From Ciona intestinalis (taxonomy: Eukaryota > Chordata > Ascidiacea > Phlebobranchia > Cionidae): a DNA stretch of 64,000 nt. Each line of letters begins with the position of its first letter. Positions within the stretch are counted from its first letter, which is position 1. The stretch lies in assembly GCF_000224145.3 (NCBI RefSeq), contig NW_004190397.2:229033-293032 (forward strand), given 5' to 3'. The notes beneath the pieces are model-generated. The model did not search any database, had not been told where the DNA came from, and saw only the letters and a program-made list of their open reading frames with translations. Both the position numbers and the translations under genes were made by a program. This document shows, piece after piece, positions 22,509-37,700 of this stretch.

Positions 22509-23008
22509 NNNNNNNNNNNNNNNNNNNNNNNNNNNNNNNNNNNNNNNNNNNNNNNNNNNNNNNNNNNNNNNNNNNNNNNNNNNNNNNNNNNNNNNNNNNN
22601 NNNNNNNNNNNNNNNNNNNNNNNNNNNNNNNNNNNNNNNNNNNNNNNNNNNNNNNNNNNNNNNNNNNNNNNNNNNNNNNNNNNNNNNNNNNNNNNNNNNN
22701 NNNNNNNNNNNNNNNNNNNNNNNNNNNNNNNNNNNNNNNNNNNNNNNNNNNNNNNNNNNNNNNNNNNNNNNNNNNNNNNNNNNNNNNNNNNNNNNNNNNN
22801 NNNNNNNNNNNNNNNNNNNNNNNNNNNNNNNNNNNNNNNNNNNNNNNNNNNNNNNNNNNNNNNNNNNNNNNNNNNNNNNNNNNNNNNNNNNNNNNNNNNN
22901 NNNNNNNNNNNNNNNNNNNNNNNNNNNNNNNNNNNNNNNNNNNNNNNNNNNNNNNNNNNNNNNNNNNNNNNNNNNNNNNNNNNNNNNNNNNNNNNNNNNN
23001 NNNNNNNN
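22509..23008. other. Assembly gap (500 N)
   Basis: This is a run of 500 N, possibly of nominal size. It may hide the first exon of TYMS and part of a second peptide gene. Confidence 0.95.
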
Positions 23009-23662
23009 CTAGGGTGGGGAAGATGGGATTACATTCAATTTGGTCCTATTTGGTAGTATTCAAAAAAGATTGTGAGACTTAAATAATTGCATTTGGGGCT
23101 GTTGGTCAGTCTTCGTTTGCCGCAGTAAAGTGGAAAGCAGACCTTTTCATTCTATATTTGTCCCATTTAGTAGTAATTAGTAAACAAAGAACATTCAAAC
23201 AATTATAAACCGTATCCTCACGACTCTCATAGACCGTTGTTAATTGTTTAAAACTTGATCAGGATATTTGGATATTATGGGCTAAATGTTGTTTAGTGTC
23301 AATTAATTAGTTTGTGCTAGCTATTAAGTAGGTGTTTAACATGTTGTGCTGTTTACTTTGTGTCGAAAATAAAAAAATAAAAGTGACTTTTGTTAAATTT
23401 ATATGACAGTAACTTTTGGTATGTGTATAACACTAACACAAAGGTAATCCATGTTGCAACGTATACCGCAACTTCTCCAACCAAGTGGACGCTTATGGGT
23501 TGTTCAAATTGTCAAAAAAATGACCACTGGGTTGGAGCAAATGCTGTTAATTGTCTTGCCCAAGAACACATACGCCCACAAATGTAGCAGCGAAAAGCCT
23601 TGAACCCATTACCTCCGGGTTAGAGACAGGCGCTAATTTCTTTGCCATGGCGCCAGAAATAA

Positions 23663-27681
<4,019 letters not shown>

Positions 27682-27841
27682 TCCAACAACTTATTTGTAA
27701 TACGTAACCAAGAAAGCTTCAATCATATTATAATAACACATATGTGCCAAACATTGCTTACAAGAAAAAATGAATGGAAATAGCTTTGTGATATAACAGT
27801 TTATTTTAAACGCTTACCTAAGCAAACTTCAATCATATTAT

Positions 27842-28033
27842 AGTAGGGTGGGGAAGGATGGGACACCTTTTCATATCGTTTTCTTGTCCCATTTGGTATT
27901 AAACAAAGAATATTTATAGAATTATAAAACTGTATCCCCACGACTCCCATAGACTGTTGTTAATTGTATAAAACACAATCAGAATATTTGGATATTATGT
28001 GCTAAAGGTTTCCCGTCTTTCCCCCACAGTACT
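27842..28033 (+). mobile_element. G-MITE copy between TYMS and the zinc-finger gene
   Basis: The left end is AGTAGGGTGGGGAAGGATGG and the right end carries the variant CCCCCACAGTACT. It separates the convergent 3' ends of the two genes. Confidence 0.85.
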
Positions 28034-28093
28034 ATATGCAGTACTGCCATCAAAGTTGCACAATTTAAATTCTAACAGTTGTATATCTCCATG

Positions 28094-29347
28094 CTATGTA
28101 TTCTCAGATATTTCAATTTCATTTTGTATCCCATGCCCAATGTCTCTTACATAGTTTAGACAGCTCAACATAGACTGCAAAGAAGTTGGGTCTTTCGTAG
28201 TCTGAATCAAATCTATAATATCCTGAGCCCTTTGCAAAGTTTCATTTTTAACATCAACAGTTTTGCTGCTATCCGCTGTGCAATCTTCCCGCACACCCTC
28301 CCCAATTTCTTCAGGCTGCTGTTCAATTTGCTCATACATACTCCCTCTCGCGACAGATTCAGTGATAAATTTGCTTCTAATGTTCAAAATATCTCGTCTT
28401 GAAATCAGAGCGTCTCTTCCCACCATCGAAAATTCTTCTTTTAAATTCTCCAAAAGTTTATCAATGTTAACCCCGCTTGAAAGCGCGCTTGCTACATAAT
28501 TCCGAATATCCGGAGATAATTTCAAATATTTGGGGTCCAAATCGTGACCTACATGTTCCCCACAGTAATCTACAGTGACATAACCAGTATGTTTATTTCT
28601 CTTCATAGTAATATACGCGCTACAGTGTCCAGAAACTTTGCACGACCCTTTCTTTTTCAAACTCCTTAGATTATTCCCACTCCTTTTAAAATACCCGGAT
28701 CGGTTACACGAGTAATATTTTACTTCATTTTGTAAATGGGTCCCTTTTCGCGCTGTCTTTATAATAAACAAAGAACTCGTTCTTTTTTCCAGGTCCGCTT
28801 TCCATTCAATAAATTTATCTTCCTTTTCAAAGGCCTCACATTTTACATCCAAATTTTTACCATGAGCCGAATTATAATGGTCGATTAGTTCAGCTTGCAC
28901 AGAGCACTTAAAATCATCACATAACAGACACACAAGGTTTTTTTGCTTGGTGTAAAACATACCAGCTTTATGCTCTTTCCAGTGCTTTCTTCTCCTATGT
29001 CTCCACAGTGATTGAGTTGTACTAAACCCAACATTACATATATCGCAGTAATTTTTAAGCGGTCGCACCTCGTTATCACTGCTTACTGGTGTAACGTCTT
29101 GCACATTATTAGGCTGTAATTTCTCTGGACATTTCATGAAACTTGTTTGCGATTTTTCCACTATATTAGGCCGTTGGTAATACACTAAGCTAGCAGAAGA
29201 TATGGGCACTGGTTGAGCATTTGATATTCGTTGGTTTGCGATTAAACGTGGGTCATTCCATAGTAACATTTTCCCATTACTAGCTTTGGCATTTTTTCCT
29301 ATATCATGCTGTTGTTCTAGAGGCACTAATGCAGAATTTTCCTCCAT
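28094..29347 (-). CDS. Zinc-finger protein with MULE/FAR1-type DNA-binding domain, single exon
   Basis: An intact 417-codon frame begins at the ATG at 29347. A CAG nine bases before the ATG (ATACACAG) could be an acceptor for a 5' UTR exon. Residues 101-122 form a C2H2 finger (YCDIC..HRRRKH) and 140-162 a second (CLLC..HYNSAH). Residues about 211-310 match the WRKY/GCM1-like zinc module found before the catalytic domain in MULE-type transposases and many uncharacterised animal proteins: YYSCNRSGYF, then KKKGSCKVSGHCSAYITM, then VTVDYCGEHVGHDLD, then the helical SPDIRNYVASALSSGV and SRRDILNIRSKF. The transposase DDE domain that would follow is absent; instead there is an acidic tail with a short helix (TLQRAQDIIDLIQ). 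I infer a domesticated nuclear DNA-binding protein. Target unknown. Confidence 0.8.
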   Translation of the reverse strand: MEENSALVPLEQQHDIGKNAKASNGKMLLWNDPRLIANQRISNAQPVPISSASLVYYQRPNIVEKSQTSFMKCPEKLQPNNVQDVTPVSSDNEVRPLKNYCDICNVGFSTTQSLWRHRRRKHWKEHKAGMFYTKQKNLVCLLCDDFKCSVQAELIDHYNSAHGKNLDVKCEAFEKEDKFIEWKADLEKRTSSLFIIKTARKGTHLQNEVKYYSCNRSGYFKRSGNNLRSLKKKGSCKVSGHCSAYITMKRNKHTGYVTVDYCGEHVGHDLDPKYLKLSPDIRNYVASALSSGVNIDKLLENLKEEFSMVGRDALISRRDILNIRSKFITESVARGSMYEQIEQQPEEIGEGVREDCTADSSKTVDVKNETLQRAQDIIDLIQTTKDPTSLQSMLSCLNYVRDIGHGIQNEIEISENT

Positions 29348-29634
29348 TTTGGTTCTGTGTATAAAATATATAGCATTAAATCAGGGTAGTCCTTTAGCTT
29401 AGAAAACGTAGAAATTTTGGGTCTATGTTTTGGTACCTTTTGAAAGGTAATTTTCGGCATGAACGCCTAACTTTTTCGCAAAATAAAATATGTAGTTGGT
29501 ATCAGACTATCAGTGACAGTGAGCTCTATTGGACATTTTGAAATCAAATTTTTCTCTGGTCACCAGCTAAAGGATTACATTAAATCAGTTATTGCCATTT
29601 AATACTGGATATTTTTAAATTGTGTAGGATATCT

Positions 29635-29823
29635 AGTAGGGTGGGGGAAGATGGGACACCTTTTCATTCTAATTTATCATCCCATTTGGTAGTAAACAAA
29701 GAACATTCAAAAACTATATCCTCACGACTTCTATAGACCAATGTTAATTGTTTAAAACACGATCAGGACACTTCGATATTATGTGCTAAAGGTGTTCTAC
29801 TTCTCATATGCCCTGTCCCTACT
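29635..29823 (+). mobile_element. G-MITE copy
   Basis: The left end is AGTAGGGTGGGGGAAGATGG; the right end is diverged, ending GCCCTGTCCCTACT. It lies about 290 bp upstream of the zinc-finger gene start. Confidence 0.8.
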
Positions 29824-31520
29824 ATTATAAACGAGGCGAAAAATATGCAGTTTTATATTAAAAATACGAGCGTTATTTACTAGTTAAAATTTTAAACTTA
29901 AATTATCCGATAACACGGGTTTATATCCCTTAAAATGCGACGTTGACTACAATCTGAACATGCGGTACAGCAATACAGTCACAGGCTTAAAATATTCTGA
30001 TAAAAAACGAACATTTCTCGTTGGGTGTGGATAAGCAAAGGACTTTATACAAACATTACGTCATACCATAGAAATCGTAAGTAATTACATTTTGCGCGCT
30101 TTTTTGAGATTTTTTTGTTTTTTTTAGCTAAATAATGCATTTATGTTGTAGGTAGAGTAATTTTGTTACAATTTTATTCCACAGACAATAGAGTACCGTT
30201 TTTTTACCCCCCAAACGCTTGTTTTGAAGTTTTATGCTAATTATTTTTTTAATGTGAATATAAAAATATTTAGCGAATTTTACAGCCCAAATTTTAGAAA
30301 CACCTTATACGTAAAATTTTGTTTGCTTGCGGAAATTGAACTTGTATTTAGTTTATTGTGTTTTGACGCATGACCGACTTTGGAAGTTCATTGACGTTGA
30401 TTAAACAAGTAGCGCTGTCAGCTGCATCTTTTCGCTTCGTTCACACTTTTGCTTTTGTTACGTGGCCAGTTTAGAGACAATCAAATCGCTTCCACAGAAT
30501 ACTTCTCTATCGTTTTACTAGAATTCGTATAAAATTGATTGGAAGACGTGTCGAGCTGTCATTAAGCAATAAAGTCTGATTTATTTTTTGTATACCAATG
30601 ACGTAATGATGTATGACGTAATTTAATTATGACAGGGTAAGGCTATTCAAAGTTTACAGTTTAATTAAATCGATTTATTATGAAGGTAGCGCCCTAGTTT
30701 GAGTATTCTGTTCTGAAATGGCATAGTTAATAAAAGATAACCAATAAAATGAAATTTTAGACCAGAATTTGGATTTTTTATTAAAAGGTTAGTACTATGT
30801 GAGTTATTGTTTTGGTTTACAAATTTTCGATTTTTTTCTGACTTTTTTAGGATCCATGTATGTAATTTATACCCGAATCATAATTTGTACCCAAATTACC
30901 ATTAATACCCTGCTTTTTTTAAATTTGAAGTTATTCGTTTGATTCAACAACAGTAAGTATGACCACGAGTCAAATTACTTATTTATCCTCGTGCGATGGA
31001 GCTAATTCAGAAGTTATGTGGAACATAAATGTATTTTATACACCTATGTTTTAATTACGTGTTTTTTTGTATTCTTATGCAATTTTACTGAAAGTTATTC
31101 ATTTTTGCTGGTATTATTAATAACTTTATTTGTCTCTTCGATTACGGTAGCGAAGATTTAGAAATGTTTTAAACGAAAAGACAGGATATATTGACAAAAC
31201 AACAGTTTTTAAACACACTTACAGTTAAAAAATATTTATATCAAATTGGAAGAAAATAAGCGTGGTCGCTACACCTAGCAGAAAAAAAGAGTCATTTATT
31301 TTTAATTATGATTAAGTTAGTCTATTAAATAAAAACAAAGGAGAAATATCAAATAGGCTCTTGACAAATTGGAGTCAAATGGGGCATATCATACAGATGT
31401 GTGACTCAAAATATATACTTATATTCATAATACATTTTATAAAGTTCATTTTCATACTAAATAGATCATAAATTTTTTAAATCCAGTTTTTGTGTGTGTT
31501 ATAGGTCACATAAAGTATGT

Positions 31521-32030
31521 ATGTTGTGTTATATTTTTAAAACTCAATGAACATTTGCAATGTTTTGTTAAATTGTATCTAATGAGCAAATTATGATCTT
31601 ATTCTGTAATTTTTGTAATATTATACATAAAAGGTCTATTTACTTTTTTAAAGCCTTGCAAACAATAGGCCTATAAAATTATATTATTATCTAAAAAAGT
31701 GGAATTCAAAAAGGATAGAACAGCCATTTATTCACACTTCAGAGCTTTTCAATATAAATCCTGTTATATTTAGCTTTTTATCCAATTTACTTTTCCCATT
31801 GAAGTCCTTTACGCCGTTGGGTGCAACTTAAAGTCTCCCATAATTGGTTTAAGTCCCAAAGAAGAACTAGTTTTTGTTAGTTTAAAGCCCCTCTAATTTA
31901 AACATGAATAGATCTAAAGAACCGTTCTGACCTAAGACCTTATGCTTTGTTCAAGCTACCCACTTGTGTGTGTTGAATGTTAAGGACCTATCAAGTTACA
32001 GTACTCGTGTGTTTAAAATTTACAATTCTT
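31521..32030. repeat. Duplicated segment, copy 1, ending at a gap
   Basis: It starts ATGTTGTGTTATATTTTT and matches 32451-32957 with a few substitutions and small indels (GATCTTATTCTG against GATCGTTAACTCTTATTC). It is cut by the N run at 32031. Confidence 0.9.
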
Positions 32031-32080
32031 NNNNNNNNNNNNNNNNNNNNNNNNNNNNNNNNNNNNNNNNNNNNNNNNNN
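32031..32080. other. Assembly gap (50 N)
   Basis: A 50-N placeholder; a single further n occurs at about 32146. Confidence 0.95.
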
Positions 32081-32450
32081 CATTTCATATAAAAAAGTTA
32101 AGAGTTTTTGCCTTTTTATTTAAAATCTGATACGAAAACATTGGCNGCTCGTGTAATTCGACACCGGCTGTAATTCGATACCGGCAAATTGCTGACGTTG
32201 CGATTCGTTACTTGCGAGAGACCAAATTCACAACGAACGAAAAACAACTAAAGAGAAAGCTACGCTGACCAGTCTCGTTATCTCTTAGTAGCTTCACTTT
32301 TTTTTAATTTTTGATAATTTTCGCTCTCGCGTGCAACATTATAGCATAAGGCTCGGCGCTCGGCCCAGTTTTCAGCCGAGCGCCGAGCGTCAAAAAAGGA
32401 GACGCTCGGGCACGAGCTTTTGAGTTCGGGCTCGGCTCGGCACATCCCTA
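32081..32450. mobile_element. Partial hAT-like element next to the gap
   Basis: It ends GGCTCGGCTCGGCACATCCC followed by TA; read inward this is TAGGGATGTGCCGAGCC, a hAT-like terminus. The interior is GC-rich with self-complementary CGCTCGGC / GCCGAGCG blocks. The left end is missing in the gap. Copy 2 of the flanking segment starts at the next base with ATGTTGTG. Confidence 0.6.
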
Positions 32451-32957
32451 ATGTTGTGTTATATTTTTAAAACTCAATGGACATTTGGAATGTTTTGTTA
32501 AATTGTATCCAATGGGCAAATTATGATCGTTAACTCTTATTCTGTAATATTATACATAAAAGGTCTATTTACTTTTTTAAAGCCTTGCAAACAATAGGCC
32601 TATAAAATTATATTATTATCTAAAAAAGTGGAATTCAAAAAGGATAGAACAGCCATTTATTCACACTTCAGAGCTTTTCAATATAAATCCTGTTATATTT
32701 AGCTTTTTATCCAATTTACTTTTCCCATTGAAGTCCTTTACGCCGTTGGGTGCAACTTAAAGTCTCCCATAATTGGTTTAAGTCCCAAAGAAGAACTAGT
32801 TTTTGTTAGTTTAAAGCCCCTCTAATTTAAACATGAATAGATCTAAAGAACCGTTCTGACCTAAGACCTTATGCTTTGTTCAAGCTACCCACTTGTGTGT
32901 GTTGAATGTTAAGGGCCTATCAAGTTACAGTACTCGTGTGTTTAAAATTTACAATCT
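32451..32957. repeat. Duplicated segment, copy 2
   Basis: It is a near-identical repeat of 31521-32030 and begins exactly after the hAT-like terminus. Confidence 0.9.
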
Positions 32958-34229
32958 TTACCACTCGTAACTTGAAATGATGTTGTAATGCTGTACGCCA
33001 GTCCTCACTGGAGTGTATATAGTGCCAATCAATGCTATATTGTTATCTGACAACCACAAATCAATTAGTTATAGATCAGTTTGGCGGGCTTAATTTTAAA
33101 TTTAATTTGAATTGCAGAATCGATGGGAAAATGATTGATTTCTATATTTTTGAGTTTATTTTAGAAGTTATTGAAGCAATTTGCTAAGTTTTATTGCAGT
33201 GCGAGGTTAACAGGCATAGAAAAGAAAGTGGTTGAATTGCTTTTGTAAAGTTAAAAATAGAAAGTTTAATATTTCAGCTTCTCCAGCTTATATTTACTGA
33301 AACTGTATATATATATAGGCTATGCCTGTGCATATATAAATATAATTAGGTTCTCATTGGGTAGTTTTGTACATAGATTCTTTGTATGGTATTTAATTAT
33401 AATACGCCATATTGTATATTTAGATTAGCTACTCCACAAATTTGTAAGTTTTTTTAGCCAGTTAGCCATTCTCTTTATCTCATCTTACCCCACATTACTT
33501 TTATAAATAAATATATTCAAACTATATCCGTCTTACCCAACAGTATTTTACTCTAAAATTTAAAAATACCTTTCTACTATCAGATATTAAAAATCTTTGT
33601 ATAAACCTGTATTTTGGCTGCTGTCATTCATCCATTTTTAACTGCAAACATTAGTTAACTTATTCTGATCTGAGTGGATATTTAATGCAGGATCCATGTC
33701 ATGTCTCGTATGTTTGTCTACCCCTCCCACCTTTAACAATAGAAACATGACCCACAGAGCGCTGCGTACTCCTAAATCTTTGTACCAAAATACCCAAGAG
33801 ACAGTTCCAATATTTGTGCCTAGAAATGCAAACAAAGTTTAAAATATCGTCTGGAAAGTTAGAGTAGAAAAATATTTGCGTTACTCTGTACTATCAGTCG
33901 TAGAACCCATAAATCGTGTTAAGAGAAATCTTTTTTGGGAAAAAGGATAAAAGATACTTCTTTTGTAGTTTGATTTATTTTTATATCTGCATTTGATACA
34001 CCGGTACATAAAAGGATTCTAAGCCTAAAATTACTTCATGTCACTGTCAATATATAAGCACATGTCTTAGAGTTAAGAGTACAGTTTGCAGAGCTAGTGT
34101 AGCAGAAACAGTCAAATTGTTGCTAAAAAGTAGTTCTTCATAAAAAGTTGCAGTTTTATTTTAATTAATTGTTTTATATCAGCTTTAGCAATGGGTGGGT
34201 AAAATTTATACCAATTGTCATTATAATAT

Positions 34230-34419
34230 AGTAGGGTGGGGGAAGATTGGACACCTACTGTTTCTATTTCCTTGTCTCATTTGGTAGCAAACAAAGAACA
34301 TTCAAAAAATTATAAAACTGCATCCTCATGACTCTCATAGACTGTTGTTATTGTTTAAAACACAATCAGGATATTTGAATATTATGTGTTAAAGGTGTCC
34401 CGTCTTCTTCTACCCTACT
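34230..34419 (+). mobile_element. G-MITE copy upstream of the 34.7-kb gene
   Basis: The ends are AGTAGGGTGGGGGAAGATTG and CGTCTTCTTCTACCCTACT, flanked by ATAT and ATAT. Confidence 0.85.
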
Positions 34420-34738
34420 ATATATTAATAATATATCATAATAAATTTGGCTCTAGTTGTACATTTTACTTTTATTTATAGTCCTTTAATAGCCTACTAT
34501 TTGTTTGTTTTTTCTCCCTCTCTCTTCCTATATATACGTATAGGAAAGAAATTTTATTAATCTCAATGTGCCTAAAATAAATATATATTTTGCTGTATGG
34601 TATAGATTGTTGTTGCTTTTTAATGAATATTTTTACTTATTTATAACTTTTGTGTTAATAATTTTACTAACATTTTAATGTTTTTTACAGGGGTCTTGAA
34701 ATGTTTTTCGGCGTTTGATGCGACAACAACAAGTTTAA

Positions 34739-37700
34739 ATGGCAACCAAACAGCGTATTCCAATTTCTCGGTATGTTAGTTTTATGAGGTTTATTAAAGC
34801 ACAAATTTTAAGACACTTAACGGCAATTGTTCCAACTCAGTGGCCACTAATGGGTTGTCCAAATTATCAGCCATACATAAAAATGAAAAACCCCAATAAC
34901 TGTATTTACCCACTCAGTAACATACATACTAAAAGCTGGCTTAAGGTGTATAACACCCATGTTATACAAGTCGTTTAAAAAAACTTTCTTCAGCTCCAAA
35001 ATTCCGGGGTTCCAGTCTGCCTCTAGACTACCTCGTACCAAATTCTCTCCTCGCTCGTCACAAGAAGGAAGCCCAAACGAGCCACACGGAGGTGCTATAC
35101 GTACGAAATACAACACTTTTCCAAAAACAAACAACACCCATTGTGGGGTGCCAGACAATATCGCGTTTTCTGCGAAAAATTTCGACAAAAACGGAAATAA
35201 AGATTTCGACAAAAAAATCTCCGGCAACACTGTGAGTGCAATTCTCGGATCCCCCGGCGATTCTTCTGTTGATTTTGAAGATAACTGTGAAGTAGTATCA
35301 CTGTGTTCTGCTGAGCCATCACCTGTTAAACAAGGTAAGTCTTCTACACCAGGCAACCTTTTTCACTGGAGGGCCGAATACAAAATTTTAAATGACAGCG
35401 ATGGGCACCTAAATTTTTCCAGAAAAACTAGCATCATAAAACGACTTTCCTATGCAGTTTATGTAGTTAAGAAATAAATTTAATGCAGTCCACGTCACAC
35501 TTGCGCCAGTTTATTAAAAAATTATGAATATTTTGCGACAGTTTATTGAAACTGTGAATAAGTATAAAACTTCTAACATTTAGTTAGACAACGAGGGGGC
35601 CGCTGGTTGGACATGCCTCTTCTAGACTAATCTATATGAAGCACCGTACACTAAAATTTCGTGTTAGTACAAAAATGCCTAAAATTAGCTATTCAGTGCT
35701 GGTGTGAAAACAGCTATTCAGTGCAATTAATCAATTATTATATATATATTTATTAAACAGTATATGACTGTCATGTCTTTTCGAAATTTTGCTATAAGGA
35801 TATAATCAGCCATATCACACACGTTGTGAAGTCTATATATTATGTTTTTACCACCTAGACCCCCACTGAGGCAGTTTAAAGACATCCAATAATACAATTA
35901 ATTCTATAATGTTGAGGTCCTGAGGCACTCCCCAGACCTGAGGTGTAGATATGTTGCACCAGCATTTTGATTGCTACCATTTAGACATCCTTTGAAAAAA
36001 CGCTGCGAAACGAAAAACACAAGAATCTTTTTTTTCAAAATTATTAAATTTTAAAAAATTGTTAGTTTAGTTTAATAGATGATGTATGGTGACCTCATTA
36101 AACAGAATATCGAATCCCATAATTAGATTTGAATCTCACGGATTCGAAATTCTGTAATGGGCATCCGTAGCTATATTAACTGTACAATATTTTATACGCA
36201 GCATATAATTTTCCCAAGCACATTATATCTTAAGATGTATAAATTATTTACAAATACTTTTCAATTATGGCAGTTTGAGACACTACCCTACAATCAAACA
36301 TAAATGAAATCAGTCATATGTAATTAATAATGTATGTACTGCACTGTTTTATGTCCGCAATGCTTATTAGTTGCATGCAGACACTGTATTTACAAGTTAT
36401 GCAGTCTTAGAGTAGTTTACATTACATTAGTCAAGTGGTATGTGTTTGAAGTTAGCATAGTTATAATAACAAATAAAAAGTATGTATAATTATGTATATA
36501 GTAGGGTGGGGGAAGATGGGACACCTTTTTGTTCTATTTTCTTGTTCTCATTTGTTAGTAAACAAAGAACATTCAAAGAATTATAAAACCGTAACCTAAC
36601 GACTCCCATAGACTATTGTTAATTGTTTAAAACACGACCAGGATATTTGGATATTATGTTCTGAAGGTGTCCCATTTTTCCCCACCCCACTATATATATG
36701 TATATATATATTCATTCTTTTATTTTATTAATTTTTTGTAACAGATTGTATTTAGAGCAAATACAGTAAAAAAATATTTCCTTATAAACCGAAAGTTAGT
36801 TTAACAAATTTTAATATAAGTGGACAGCTGTAATTAAGTTTTATGACTTTACTGTTTAGGTTATTGCCTGTTTTTACCATTACGTTTCACCAAGTATGTA
36901 TATTAGTTTAGCAGACTTTAGTATAAGAAAACATAATGAACAAAACAGTCAACTTGTAATAAATTTCGCGAATCTGACACTGATTTGGTGCTCATACAGT
37001 TAAACGATTCTTGTGTAATGAATATTGTAAGGATCATGTGCTACGAATACATGCTTTTTCGTTGAACAGTTGTTCATGTTATTGGTATTAGTTTTTGCGA
37101 GACTTTTTTCCAAACTTTTCTCAATTCTTAATTCACACATTTATTTTTTTAATCTTTTGAATGAAATCAAATCATAATATATATATATATGTATATTTAT
37201 GAATTTTAGACTAAATTTTCCAATTTAAAACCGCAAAATTATTTTTTTTCTAGACCCTTCCAGCCATTCCGAAAGAGAAGAAATAATCAACGGGCATCAC
37301 TCTGACTTCTGTTTTGACCGAGAAATTGAAAACTCCGTTCAGTTTGAAAACCTTGCGCCCGATCTAATCGCGTTTAAGCGTTTCCAAGAAATAAGTCGCT
37401 CTTCTAGCCCAGTAACCTCTATTGTGTCCAGTGAGGGCGAAAGCACAGCACGTGCTCGATTACCTCTTCCATCAGCTGCTGCAAAAAGCCGGCCAAATAC
37501 AGCTAGAAAACCGCAGTCGCGGCTCGCAACTCGAACTAAAAGTAATTCGCCAAAATTCGGAAAAAATAATTCCCCGAAATTTGGTTCGAAAAATTCGGAG
37601 AAAAAAAACGAAAAAAGGGATAAAAGAATTGCTCTCCCAACAAAAGCCACAGCAATTTCACCTTCAAACGCTATGGATTACGTCCGGCAATTAACTGGAA

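Larger units (their letters stand above)
29348..34690. other. Gene-free AT-rich spacer
   Basis: No coding exon is supported. Contents are a G-MITE at 29635-29823, a dispersed repeat at about 31115-31270 (ATTTGTCTCTTCGATTACGG, reverse copy near 59440-59540), a duplicated segment around a gap (31521-32957), and a G-MITE at 34230-34419. The promoter and first non-coding exon of the 34.7-kb gene may lie in its right part. Confidence 0.55.

Noticed and set aside
22439-23082. Long frames across 22.5-23.0 kb
   Set aside because: Almost entirely N; an artefact of translating the gap. The same applies to 61206-61863.
34847-35356. 169-codon minus-strand frame
   Set aside because: It is antisense to exon 2 of the SxIP gene, whose sense frame continues through 17 phase-consistent junctions; the antisense frame has no start context or domain.
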